DNA of 64,000 nucleotides from positions 84,626,833 to 84,690,832 of the forward strand of contig OY978525.1 of the NCBI GenBank assembly GCA_963854835.1, written 5' to 3'. Shown piece after piece: positions 34,421-46,554 of this stretch. The position numbers and the translations under genes are program-made. Source of the stretch: Megamerina dolium (taxonomy: Eukaryota; Arthropoda; Insecta; Diptera; Megamerinidae). The notes under the pieces are model-generated. The model saw only the letters and a list, made by a program, of their open reading frames with translations. It did no database searches and was not told where the DNA came from. Every line of letters begins with the position of its first letter. Position 1 is the first letter of the stretch.

Positions 34421-37213
34421 TTATACTTCCCCTCGATATGGCGCAAGTCGCTCCAAGTGCACTACTTTAAACTTTGCTCTTTTATTCCAGGCACGTTGAA
34501 TGCGATACACTACGTCATTTATCTTTGCTATAATCTCATATGGTCCTTCCCAATGAGTCTGTAGTTTAGGAGACAGGCCTTTCTTTCGTTGTGGATTATG
34601 AAGCATTACAAGCTCTCCTTCATAGAACCCTTTTGAATTTGCTTTCAAGTCATACCAGGCCTTCATCTTATCGCTTATCATCTGCGACCGCTCTCTGATG
34701 AACTGATGTACTTCATCCAACTGTTCCCGCTTTTCGCTAGTATAATTACCTTCGGTTGATCTCGTTGGTGTTACAACTCCAAATTTTAAATCAGCTGGCA
34801 GTCTTAACTCGTTTCCAAAAATTGCCCTTGCCGGTGTAGTAGCAGTCGTATCATGTTGTGCGCATCGATATGCCATGAGGAACATTGGTATATGTACATC
34901 CCAGTCTCTTTGGTATTTATCTACGACTTTTCTCAAATATTCCTCCAAGGTACGGTTAAATCGTTCTACCATGCCATCAGATTGTGGATGCAAAGGTGTT
35001 GTACGAGTTTTGTATATACCCAGCATACGGCATATCTCTTGGAATACAACTGATTCGAAATTTCGACCTTGGTCTGAGTGTAATTCCATCGGTACACCAA
35101 AACGAGTAATCCATTGGTTGACGAATACATCCGCAACGGTACTAGCTTCTTGATTTGGAATGGGGTATACTTCAGGCCATTTACTGAAGTAATCTATAAC
35201 CACCAGAACATACTTGTTTCCTGCGTTGCTTATTGGAAATGGTCCAGCTATGTCCATAGCAATTCGCTCAAATGGAGCACCCACGGTGTATTGGTGCATC
35301 TTACCTCGACTTTTCTTAGTGGGACCTTTGGCCATTGCACATTGCTTACACTTCCGAATCCAATCAGCGACATGGTCATGACATCCAACCCAATAAAATC
35401 GGTTCTTTATTTTCTCGACGGTTTTGGTGATTCCCAAATGCCCTCCACTGGAGGCATTGTGATACTCAGCTATCACTTCATTTATTCTCGCCTTGGGTAC
35501 CACTAGAAGATCATAAGTGATTTTTCCATCTTCACTTTCCCATGTTCGGAATAAACATCCGTCTCGTAAGTGCAGGCTTTGCCACTGCGCCCAGTATGCC
35601 TTTGCTATTGGACTCTCATTAGCCATTTCTTGCCAATCTGGACGTATGCCCTGCTCCTTGTATTCCATAATCTTTGCGAGATCTGGGTCGTTCCGTTGAT
35701 CTTCTTGAACTCGTTCGGTTGTCCATGACTCTTCCGATAATACATTCGTAAGTTGTAGGTTAACAATGTGATTCTGGCTTCCTACCCGAGAACAATGTTT
35801 ACTATCTACGGTGCAAATACGATGATATGGAGTAACAGCTTTACCACGATGAATGACATCACGATCTTCCTTTCGTTGTCCTGGTGAATTCGATCTTTGT
35901 TGCTTGCATCGTAGCCTACAATTACGCGCCATGTGTCCTCTTCGATGGCATATGAAGCACTTACCGGTAAATTTATTTTTGTGTTGATTCCTTGTTCTTC
36001 CTTTAGGCTTCATACTCGATTGATTGCAATCACGAGCTATATGCCCTCGTTTGTCGCAAATAAAGCACTTACCATTAAATTTGGTTTCGCGTCGACCTGC
36101 TCTTACTTCAGGCTGAACTACTGATTTTACTGCCTGACGCACTGCTTCAACCAGATGTGATGTTTTCGCCTCTAGTTTGCGTACTCCTTGCACTGGTCGA
36201 CACATTAAGCTGGCGGCTTCATATGTCAAAGCGCTACTGACTGTTTCGGCATATGTTTTCCTGGGTGACATGACTAAGGCACGCTTTGTCTCTCCATCAC
36301 GTATGCCATCTATGAATGCCTCTATTTTTATTTTTTCGACGAACTCTTCCGAACTACCGGAGAACGCAAGATGACATAAGCGCTCAATGTCAGAAGCGAA
36401 TTCCTGCAGGCTCTCATTATTCCGTTGCACTCGCGATCTCAATTCCACTCGATGTAACTGACTCTTATATTCATTTCCATATTTCCGCTGGAGTGTGTCC
36501 ATCAGTGACTGATAGCTACCACGATCTTTTTCTGGAACCATCTGTAACACTTCGGAAGCATTACCTTTTAATGCGACTATTAAAGCAGCAGTCTTGTCGC
36601 TATCATCCCATTGATTCTTCGAAGCTGTTGTCTCGAATTGAAGCTTGAAGATATTGAATGGCGTGCTTCCGTCAAATGTTGGTGACTTTAGTTTGATTGT
36701 ACTTGAATCTCGAATCACTGATGTGGCTGGTCCATTTATTTTTAGTTGGTTGAGATCGTGCTGTAATTTCTCGAACTTATCTTCCAAATCATCTACATGT
36801 TCCTTTAAATCCGTGACCTTTTCATTAATGGTTCCGGAAATTTCCTGAAATCTAAGTTCAATTCCTTTTTGTAGATTTTCGATGACGTGTTCTTGGCGAG
36901 CCGAATGTTCTTGAAGCTTGGAGTCAATGCGAGATGCATTTTCTTGTAGCTGTTGTTGCTGCTGTTGCATCATGGTTTTCATGAATTCCATGAGTTGACC
37001 ACTCGAATCTATTTTGCTCTCTTCCTCAGCGTGCACAACTGCTTGTATATCGGCTTCCTCGAAGAACTCATGTTCTTCTACATTAATTCCCTTAGCCTCC
37101 GTAGCTTGCCTCAGCCTCACCAGCAGTTCCGTCTTTGCACCTGATGACGATAGATTCATCTCTACTAACAGCTTTTTAAGCTGGTCCACTTTCAGTTGGT
37201 CAATTTTCACCAT
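34421..37213 (-). CDS. Gag-integrase fusion ORF of gypsy copy A (930 aa)
   Basis: A single uninterrupted ORF starting at ATG (37213). Residues 1-40 form a SAP-like N-terminus (KVDQLKKLLVEMNLSSSGAK). A Gln-rich coiled coil follows (about 75-155), then the gag core (SPTFDGSTPFNIFKLQFE) and two CCHC knuckles (CFICDKRGHIARDC and CFICHRRGHMARNC; copy B has one). The sequence then passes directly into the region before integrase (CSRVGSQNHIV). Integrase is complete in outline: zinc HHCC region ([18 protein letters not shown]), D in MDIAGPF, D in [11 protein letters not shown] in [11 protein letters not shown], and a C-terminal GPYEI segment. Protease, RT and RNase H are missing without breaking the frame. 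Gag would assemble particles and bind RNA; integrase would insert cDNA. Whether the fusion is functional is unknown. Confidence 0.92.
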   Translation of the reverse strand: MVKIDQLKVDQLKKLLVEMNLSSSGAKTELLVRLRQATEAKGINVEEHEFFEEADIQAVVHAEEESKIDSSGQLMEFMKTMMQQQQQQLQENASRIDSKLQEHSARQEHVIENLQKGIELRFQEISGTINEKVTDLKEHVDDLEDKFEKLQHDLNQLKINGPATSVIRDSSTIKLKSPTFDGSTPFNIFKLQFETTASKNQWDDSDKTAALIVALKGNASEVLQMVPEKDRGSYQSLMDTLQRKYGNEYKSQLHRVELRSRVQRNNESLQEFASDIERLCHLAFSGSSEEFVEKIKIEAFIDGIRDGETKRALVMSPRKTYAETVSSALTYEAASLMCRPVQGVRKLEAKTSHLVEAVRQAVKSVVQPEVRAGRRETKFNGKCFICDKRGHIARDCNQSSMKPKGRTRNQHKNKFTGKCFICHRRGHMARNCRLRCKQQRSNSPGQRKEDRDVIHRGKAVTPYHRICTVDSKHCSRVGSQNHIVNLQLTNVLSEESWTTERVQEDQRNDPDLAKIMEYKEQGIRPDWQEMANESPIAKAYWAQWQSLHLRDGCLFRTWESEDGKITYDLLVVPKARINEVIAEYHNASSGGHLGITKTVEKIKNRFYWVGCHDHVADWIRKCKQCAMAKGPTKKSRGKMHQYTVGAPFERIAMDIAGPFPISNAGNKYVLVVIDYFSKWPEVYPIPNQEASTVADVFVNQWITRFGVPMELHSDQGRNFESVVFQEICRMLGIYKTRTTPLHPQSDGMVERFNRTLEEYLRKVVDKYQRDWDVHIPMFLMAYRCAQHDTTATTPARAIFGNELRLPADLKFGVVTPTRSTEGNYTSEKREQLDEVHQFIRERSQMISDKMKAWYDLKANSKGFYEGELVMLHNPQRKKGLSPKLQTHWEGPYEIIAKINDVVYRIQRAWNKRAKFKVVHLERLAPYRGEV

Positions 37214-37242
37214 CTTTACAGAATCCCACTTCTGACACCAAT

Positions 37243-37680
37243 TGTTACGTTTTTATTCTGTGAACGTTTAATTCTATTTGAATTACCTTGTTCGATCACT
37301 GGATTCTGTTAATGATAACTGCAACACTTATTTTATACAACTATATACAGCAACAATTTATTTAATAAACTCTATTTACAATCAACTCTGTTTATAATCA
37401 ACTATTTACAATAACACTTTAATGTACTAGCAACTTTTGCCTCTGTATAGATGTTTGCGCATTCACGTTCGGAATTCGATTGATTGTCAATACTCAACAC
37501 TGGCTCTATTTATACTCTGTTGGCAACACCCCAGAATCTTCCTTTATCGAGATTCTTCTCTTCCTTTCTCGTTGGCTTGTTCTGGTTATCGCTTATTTCT
37601 TTTTGTTGACATTCGTTTCGATGCTGCCAATAGAGTCAGTCACAATAGTGATGAGTAATCAACTATCGATACTCGTTACA
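37243..37680 (-). repeat. Gypsy copy A, 5' LTR (right on + strand)
   Basis: 438 bp, visually identical to 33945-34382. Just inside it, on the element strand, lies TGGTGTCAGAAGTGGGAT (complement of 37223-37240), the primer-binding site. Confidence 0.95.
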
Positions 37681-37684
37681 ATAT

Positions 37685-38061
37685 TTAATATATGCCAATG
37701 GCATCCCAGAAATGAAAAACCCAACAACCATACAGATATTTTGTAAACAACAAAACGGGAAGAAGAAGAAAGGCTGTCAGCTTGCTACTGAATGGAGATC
37801 GCCACTCCCATTCTTTTTAGGCTGCAGCCATCTGCGGCTGCATTCATTAAAATTTCAATTCAGTGTGAATTCTTTAGCATTTTCAATTCATGAATTGAAA
37901 ACGAATAGAACTCATTCATTTATATCAGCCTAAAGATTTCACACACTGAACGCTAGAAAAAAAAGATTGCAGCTTTTAAAAATTTAAATAAAAGAATTAA
38001 AAGTGAAAATGAGTTCACACTTTTACAGCTCTGACATAGACATACACTTTAACAGCTTTAT
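37685..38061. other. AT-rich spacer with a perfect palindrome
   Basis: Between gypsy copy A and the solo LTR. Contains a perfect 22-bp palindrome (37880-37901, centred on aattcatgaatt). No gene recognised. Confidence 0.5.
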
Positions 38062-38065
38062 ATAT

Positions 38066-38505
38066 TGTAACGAGTATCGATAGTTGATTACTCATCACTA
38101 TTGTGACTGACTTTATTGGCAGCATCGAAACGAATGTCAACAAAAAGAAATAAGCGATAACCAGAACAAGCCAACGAGAAAGGAAGAGAAGAATCTCGAT
38201 AAAGGAAGATTCTGGGGTGTTGCCAACAGAGTATAAATAGAGCCAGTGTTGAGAATTGACAATCAATCTAATTCCGAACGTGATTGAGAAAACATTGATA
38301 CAGAGGCAAAAGCTGCAAGTACATTTAAGTGTTATAGTAAATAGTTGATTGTAAACAGTGTTGATTGTAAATAGAGATTAGTATTAAATAAATTGTTGCT
38401 GTATATAGTTGTATAAAATAAGTGTTGCAGTTATCATTACAGAATCCAGTGATCGAACAAGGTTATTCAAATAGAATTAAACGTTCACAGAATAAAAACG
38501 TAACA
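38066..38505 (+). mobile_element. Solo LTR of the same gypsy family
   Basis: 440 bp from TGTAACGAGTATCGATAG to AAAACGTAACA, flanked by ATAT on both sides (38062-38065 and 38506-38509). No internal element sequence follows, so this is a solo LTR left by recombination between two LTRs. It is in opposite orientation to copy A. Confidence 0.94.
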
Positions 38506-38509
38506 ATAT

Positions 38510-38895
38510 GTTATCAACAGTTTTGCATACGTTGTTAACAGTTTTGCATACGTTGACAACAGCTTTTCTTTATACTGTTTTCTCCATTATGCAAATCTTT
38601 CACACATATGCATGTTACCCACCATTCTGCCATTTTATATGTCCAATCTATTTTCTTTGATTTTTCATTCTTTTTCTTTACAGCAAACTTGGATCACAGG
38701 CCACATGCAACATACCATTTCTAAATAAAATAATAAATTTAAAGTTATAGAATTTCTTTGCTTAACGAGAAAATTCTCTCAGTCAGTCAGAATATAAAAC
38801 AAACGCGAATAGCTTTCTTTAAAGGGAATTTATATAATTAATGTTTAAAATATATTAATCCTTCACAGTTGTTAATATAATATACATGTCAATAA
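38510..38895. repeat. AT-rich stretch ending in a dispersed repeat fragment
   Basis: 38510-38600 contains imperfect direct repeats of a 22-bp phrase (gttttgcatacgttg twice). 38805-38890 resembles 22562-22640 (atagctttctttaaaggg, cttcacagttgt). The matching right-hand part of that repeat resumes after 40700, so a retroelement appears to be inserted in it. Confidence 0.55.
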
Positions 38896-40695
38896 TAAAC
38901 AATGGCAATGGCAAGAATTCAGATCACCGAATCTGAAAACACAGCTACAGCACTGCACTCGAAAGCTGAAGCAAGCCCTAAAAGACGACAACACCAAAGA
39001 GTCGGAAGATTATATAGCCAAATTAACACCTGGTGAAGCGTCAGACTATTCTTTGTGGAAATCAGCAAAAAACTCAAATCGGCCAATTCGCACTGATTCC
39101 CCCATCCGTTTGATTGACGGTAATTGGGCTAGAAGCAACTGTGAGAAGGGTTTGGCTTTTGCAGATCACCTAAAAAGTGTGTTTACACCCAATTCACCCT
39201 CTTCACAGTCTTCATTACCAAAATTAACTTCTCAACCTTGCTCAATAACGCTCAAAATTTAAAATAAGGACATATTCCCAGCAATTTACAAAGATTTAAA
39301 CCCAAAAAAATCACCTGGTCCAGATAAAATTTCCGGACATATGATAAAAGAGCTACCTCCAGCTTCAGTAATTCATCTCATGCACATTTTCAATGCTATC
39401 CTTCGTATTAAACATTATCCCAAATGCTGGAAAGCTTAAAAAATTATGATGATAGAAAACCAGGAAAATACCCTACAAAAGTTGCATCGTACAGACCTAT
39501 CAGCCTCCTGCCTCTACTCTGTAAAGTATTCGAAAAGCTACTTGTCATGAATATAACTACATTTATTAATCTCAACCAACTGATTCCCCAACATCAGTTT
39601 GGATTTAGAAAACACCACGGCACAATATACCAAGTTCATCGCATTGTAACTCTGATAAGGAACACTTTTGAAGAAAAAAAGTATTGCTCAGCTGTCTTTC
39701 TTGATATCACTCAAGCTTTCGATAAAGTATGCACGATGGCCTTATTTACAAACTCAAACTATTACTTAGTAGCTACCTCACGAAAAGACAATTTCTCTTA
39801 CATCACAAGGATTACACAACAAATCCATTGGATATTCACGCTGGCGTTCCTCAAGGAAGCGTTTTGGGCCCCTTACTGTATCTCTTATACACTACAGATA
39901 TGCCCAGCAATAACTATACATTTATATCGACCTTTGCAGATGATACGGCAATATTGTCCTCTCGCTCTAACCCCATAGAAGGTACTAAACTCCTGCAGAC
40001 TCATATCGATTCTCTCGAAATCTGGCTAGCAAAATGGCGTATAAAAGTCAATGAATCAAAGAGCGTACATGTAACCTTCAGGCTAAGGCCAGATACATGT
40101 CCCCCACTTAAAATTAATGGCCAATCAGTTTCACAATGTTCCTGAACAAAGTACTTGGGTATTCACCTCGACAGAAGGCTGACCTGGAAAAATGACATAG
40201 AGACAAAGAAAACTCGGATCAAGCTTAAAATTAATCAATTATGGTAGCTGTTACACGAAAGCTCAAGGTTGCATCTCGAATACAAAGTGCTATTATATAA
40301 AGCAATCTTGAAGCTAATCTGGACTTATGGTATTAAGTTATGGGGTACCGCATCTCCCTCACATATCGAAAAATTGGAGCGAGTACAATCCAAATGCCTG
40401 CGAAACGCTCATTTGGATTGTAAACGCACCTTGGTATATGAGGAACGTTAACATCCATCGAGATTTGAATGTACCCACAATTTCTGAGGAAGTTGCAAAG
40501 TCCTGCAGAAGCTACATTCAAAAATTACACAACCATCCGAATACTCTTGGTAGGCAATTGTTGCTGAGACATATTGAATATGCAACTGCTAAACCTCGCG
40601 ACTCAACAAATTATACCACAGAATTTTAAGTTAGTTTGTAATATTTGAATACTTATTGTGAGTTTCTCCAAATGGTAGAAAGATTCAATAAATTC
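38896..40695 (+). pseudogene. Jockey-like non-LTR retrotransposon, 5'-truncated and broken
   Basis: Reverse-transcriptase remnant in at least three frames. Near 39040-39180 is the segment leading to RT (ARSNCEKGLAFADHLKSVF); near 39310 KKSPGPDKISGHMIKEL; 39424-39725 SYRPISLLPLLCKVFEKLL and FLDITQAFDKV; 39729-40145 HAGVPQGSVLGPLLYLLYT and the catalytic box FADDTA; 40269-40629 the C-terminal region (YGIKLWGTAS). Frame changes occur near 39440, 39730 and 40145. The 3' end is near the AATAAA-like attcaataaattc (40683-40695). Endonuclease is missing, as expected for a 5'-truncated copy. Order and motifs fit the Jockey clade. Confidence 0.85.
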
Positions 40696-40798
40696 ATTTT
40701 TGGAGTTCATTTTTCATTTTGTACTGAAACCAACAACTATTTTTTTGGTTAGCGTTCAATTGATTGGTAATATAACTACGGCAGTACAAAAATATAAT

Positions 40799-40800
<2 letters not shown>
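40696..40800. repeat. Right part of the dispersed repeat
   Basis: 40705-40790 resembles 22828-22885 (ttcattttgtactgaaaccaa, attgattggtaatat), completing the repeat interrupted by the Jockey-like fragment, then runs into (TA)n. Confidence 0.6.
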
Positions 40801-43801
<3,001 letters not shown>

Positions 43802-43924
43802 ATGTTAGGACAACTAACTAAAGTTCTCTAACTTCATTTCTGTATTTTCTGTTTGTTTGGTGTTTCAGTGTTGATGCTGCAATTTGTCCACAGTCTAGTA
43901 CTTTCCAATTTCGACATTCTTTTA
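43802..43924. other. Short spacer
   Basis: Between the hairpin at the retroelement break and the third MITE. Ends in TTA (43922-43924), the MITE target duplication. No gene seen. Confidence 0.5.
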
Positions 43925-44441
43925 TTGCCTAGACAGACGGCAGCCTAATTCCGGATTACCGAGTTAATTCGAATTAACTCGGGCATTAACTGCAGCTAAT
44001 TCGCATAAACTCTATGAGTTAATTCTCAAAATAAAAGAGGATTAGGGCAATTTGCAATGGCAACTCTGCTGAAAATTGTCTATTGTGAATTTTTCTCCAT
44101 CCATTTTATAAAATATTAGATGTGTTCGCTAACAAAAAACTTTCAACAATTGTTAACAGTTTTCTACATGAAAAGTGTTGGCGAACAAATAAATCCAGCT
44201 GCCAATTACGAACGGTGAACGGTTTCTGATAGTTTTCAGTTCACGTACTTCTTGTAGATTTTCTCATATCGAGAGTGATAGATGACAGAAATTGATAGTG
44301 ATAGTAATGTAAGTGGACAGACCTAATAAAACAGCAATCAGCCGTTTAGTTAATCCGCAATACTGCCGTCTGTCAGGTTATTATTTTATTCGGATTAAGT
44401 GCGCCGGTAATCCGGATTAACGCTGCCGTCTGTCTAGGATA
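43925..44441 (+). mobile_element. Harbinger-like MITE, copy 3 of 3
   Basis: 517 bp, terminal inverted repeats cctagacagacggcagc ... gctgccgtctgtctagg, flanked by TTA at 43922-43924 and 44442-44444. It shares interior sequence with copies 1 and 2, including the inner cagacggcag repeat near 44363-44377. Confidence 0.88.
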
Positions 44442-44444
44442 TTA

Positions 44445-44634
44445 GGTGCCTATATTTCTTGAGCGACCCTTTATTCTTGCAGGATATAAATGAAGGTATT
44501 TTTAGTATTATAATGTATATTTTGTATATATCAATATTTTATTTTATTGTTGTCAAAAATAAATGAATGTAATTCTCATACCAATTCCATAATTGTTAGT
44601 CGATTAATTTTATTTCCACACATCTATGGTCAGC
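44445..44634. other. Short AT-rich spacer
   Basis: Nothing recognised; ends at the ATAT target (44635-44638) of gypsy copy B. Confidence 0.5.
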
Positions 44635-44638
44635 ATAT

Positions 44639-45074
44639 TGTAACGAGTATCGATAGTTGATTACTCATCACTATTGTGACTGACTCTATTGGCAGCATCG
44701 AAACGAATGTCAACAAAAAGAAATAAGCGATAACCAGAACAAGCCAACGAGAAAGGAAGAGAAGAATCTCGATAAAGGAAGATTCTGGGGTGTTGCCAAC
44801 AGAGTATAAATAGAGCCAGTGTTGAGAATTGACAATCAATTTGATCCCGAACGTGATTGCGAAAACATTGATACAGAGGCAAAAGTTGCAAGTACATTAG
44901 TGTTTTTGTAAATAGTTGATTGTAAACAGTGTTTATTGTAAATAGAGATTATTAAATAAATTGTTGCTGTATATAGTTGTATAAAATAAGTGTTGCAGTT
45001 ATCATTAACAGAATCCAGTGATCGAACAAGGTAATTCAAATAGAATTAAACGTTCACAGAATAAAAACGTAACA
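44639..45074 (+). repeat. Gypsy copy B 5' LTR with promoter
   Basis: TG...CA LTR. A TATA-like box (tataaatag) at about 44805-44813 and polyadenylation-type taaataaa near 44952-44960 mark U3 and R/U5 parts. Confidence 0.94.
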
Positions 45075-45076
45075 AT

Positions 45077-45094
45077 TGGTGTCAGAAGTGGGAT
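45077..45094 (+). other. Primer-binding site, tRNA-Leu type
   Basis: TGGTGTCAGAAGTGGGAT starts two bases after the LTR. Its complement ATCCCACTTCTGACACCA matches the 3' end of eukaryotic tRNA-Leu as I remember it. The same site is found in copy A. Confidence 0.75.
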
Positions 45095-45103
45095 TCTGTA
45101 AAG

Positions 45104-46504
45104 ATGGTGAAAATTGACCAACTAAAAGTGGACCAGCTTAAAAAGCTGTTGGTAGAGATGAATCTATCGTCATCAGGTGCAAAGGCGGAACTGCTGGTGA
45201 GGCTGAGGAAAGCCATGGAGGCTAAGGGAATTAATGTAGAAGAACATGAGTTCTTTGAGGAAGACGATATACATGCAGTTGTGCACGCCGAGGAAGAGAG
45301 CAAGGTAGATTCGAGTGGTCAACTCATGGAATTTATGAAATCCATGATGCAACAGCAGCAGCAGCAACTGCAAGGAATTAATACGAAGTTACAAGAACAT
45401 TCGGCTGAATTACGTACGGAAATTCAAGGAAATGCGTCTCGCATTGACTCCAAGCTTCAAGAACATTCGGCTGAATTGCGTATGGAAATTCAAGAAGGTT
45501 CGTCTCGCCAAGAAAACTTCATTGGAGAATTCCAGAAGACAATTAACTACAAACTACAAGAAATTTCTGGGGCTATTAATGAGAAAGTTGCAGAACTAAA
45601 AGAACATGTAGATGAAATTTCCGAACATGTAGATGATTTGGAAGATAAGTTCGAGAAATTACAACACGATCTCAACCAACTAAAAATAAATGGGCCAGCC
45701 ACATCAGTGATTAGAGATTCAAGTACAATCAAACTAAAGTCACCAACATTTGACGGAAGCACGCCATTCAATATCTTCAAGCTTCAATTCGAGACAACAG
45801 CTTCGAAGAATCAATGGGATGATAGCGACAAGACTGCTGCTTTAATAGTCGCATTAAAAGGTAATGCTTCCGAGGTGTTACAGATGATTCCAGAGAAAGA
45901 TCGTGGTAGCTATCAGTCACTGATGGACACACTCCAGCGAAAATATGGAAATGAATACAAGAGTCAATTACATCGAGTGGAATTGAGATCGCGAGTGCAA
46001 CGGAGTAATGAGAGCCTTCAGGAATTCGCTTCCGATATTGAGCGCTTATGTCATCTAGCGTTCTCCGGTAATTCGGAAGAGTTCGTCGAAAAAATAAAAA
46101 TAGAGGCATTCATAGATGGCATACGTGATGGAGAGACAAAGCGTGCCCTAGTCATGTCACCAAGGAATACTTATGCCGACACAGTCAGTAGTGCATTGAC
46201 GTTTGAAGCCGCCAGTTTGATGTGTCGACCAATGCCACGGGTACGCCAACTAGAAACAGAAACAGCAGATCTGGTTGAAGCAGTGCGTCAGGCAGTAAAA
46301 TCAGTAGTTCAGCCTGAAGCAAGAGCAGGTCGATGCGAAAACAAATTTACTGGTAAGTGCTTCATTTGCGACAAAAGAGGACACATGGCGCGTGACTGCC
46401 GTCTACGACGAAAGCGATCAAGATCGAATTCTCCAGGAAGACAAAAGAAGGAGAATAAGGTGGATAGCGATCGCTCCACTAACACAAATCCATCGTTAAA
46501 CTAA
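45104..46504 (+). CDS. Gypsy copy B gag (466 aa)
   Basis: Intact ORF from ATG. SAP-like N-terminus (DQLKVDQLKKLLVEMNLSSS), then a Gln-rich coiled coil with internal repetition (LQEHSAELRTEIQ and LQEHSAELRMEIQ, about residues 92-135), longer by some 40 residues than in copy A. The gag core follows at about 205-390 (FDGSTPFNIFKLQFETTA, ERLCHLAFSG), then a single CCHC knuckle (CFICDKRGHMARDC, about 425-438) and a basic tail. The structural protein forms particles and packages RNA. It ends with TTA AAC TAA inside a predicted frameshift signal, so a fraction of product should continue into pol. Confidence 0.94.
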   Translation: MVKIDQLKVDQLKKLLVEMNLSSSGAKAELLVRLRKAMEAKGINVEEHEFFEEDDIHAVVHAEEESKVDSSGQLMEFMKSMMQQQQQQLQGINTKLQEHSAELRTEIQGNASRIDSKLQEHSAELRMEIQEGSSRQENFIGEFQKTINYKLQEISGAINEKVAELKEHVDEISEHVDDLEDKFEKLQHDLNQLKINGPATSVIRDSSTIKLKSPTFDGSTPFNIFKLQFETTASKNQWDDSDKTAALIVALKGNASEVLQMIPEKDRGSYQSLMDTLQRKYGNEYKSQLHRVELRSRVQRSNESLQEFASDIERLCHLAFSGNSEEFVEKIKIEAFIDGIRDGETKRALVMSPRNTYADTVSSALTFEAASLMCRPMPRVRQLETETADLVEAVRQAVKSVVQPEARAGRCENKFTGKCFICDKRGHMARDCRLRRKRSRSNSPGRQKKENKVDSDRSTNTNPSLN

Positions 46505-46554
46505 ATCGAGTCAGTTCAGCGGGGCGTGAACTGACTCCAACAGTGGGTTGCCCC
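46495..46554 (+). promoter_or_regulatory. Predicted -1 ribosomal frameshift signal between gag and pol
   Basis: Slippery heptamer G TTA AAC at 46495-46501 in the gag frame, directly before the gag TAA. Spacer of 6 nt (46502-46507). Stem 1: gagtcagttca (46508-46518) with tgaactgactc (46527-46537), 11 perfect pairs. Loop 1 of 2 nt (46519-46520). Stem 2: ggggcg (46521-46526) with tgcccc (46549-46554), five Watson-Crick pairs and one G-U. Loop 3 of 11 nt. After a -1 slip the frame is that of the downstream protease ORF. Folding was done by hand. Confidence 0.85.

Larger units (their letters stand above)
33945..37680 (-). mobile_element. Ty3/gypsy deletion derivative (copy A), non-autonomous
   Basis: 3.74 kb on the minus strand, bounded by two 438-bp LTRs (33945-34382 and 37243-37680) that look identical by eye. 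It is flanked by the 4-bp duplication ATAT (33941-33944 and 37681-37684). Identical LTRs imply a very recent insertion. Compared with copy B (44639-50561) it lacks about 2.3 kb covering protease, RT and RNase H, but keeps LTRs, primer site, polypurine tract and one long ORF. It therefore needs reverse transcriptase from elsewhere to have moved, unless the deletion happened during its own last transposition. Confidence 0.95.

Noticed and set aside
34139..37235. Many short + strand ORFs opposite the gypsy copy A gene and in the LTRs (mirrored at 44630-45373 and 48678-50526)
   Set aside because: They are antisense shadows of the gag/integrase ORF or of the LTR. The same peptides recur wherever the element occurs.
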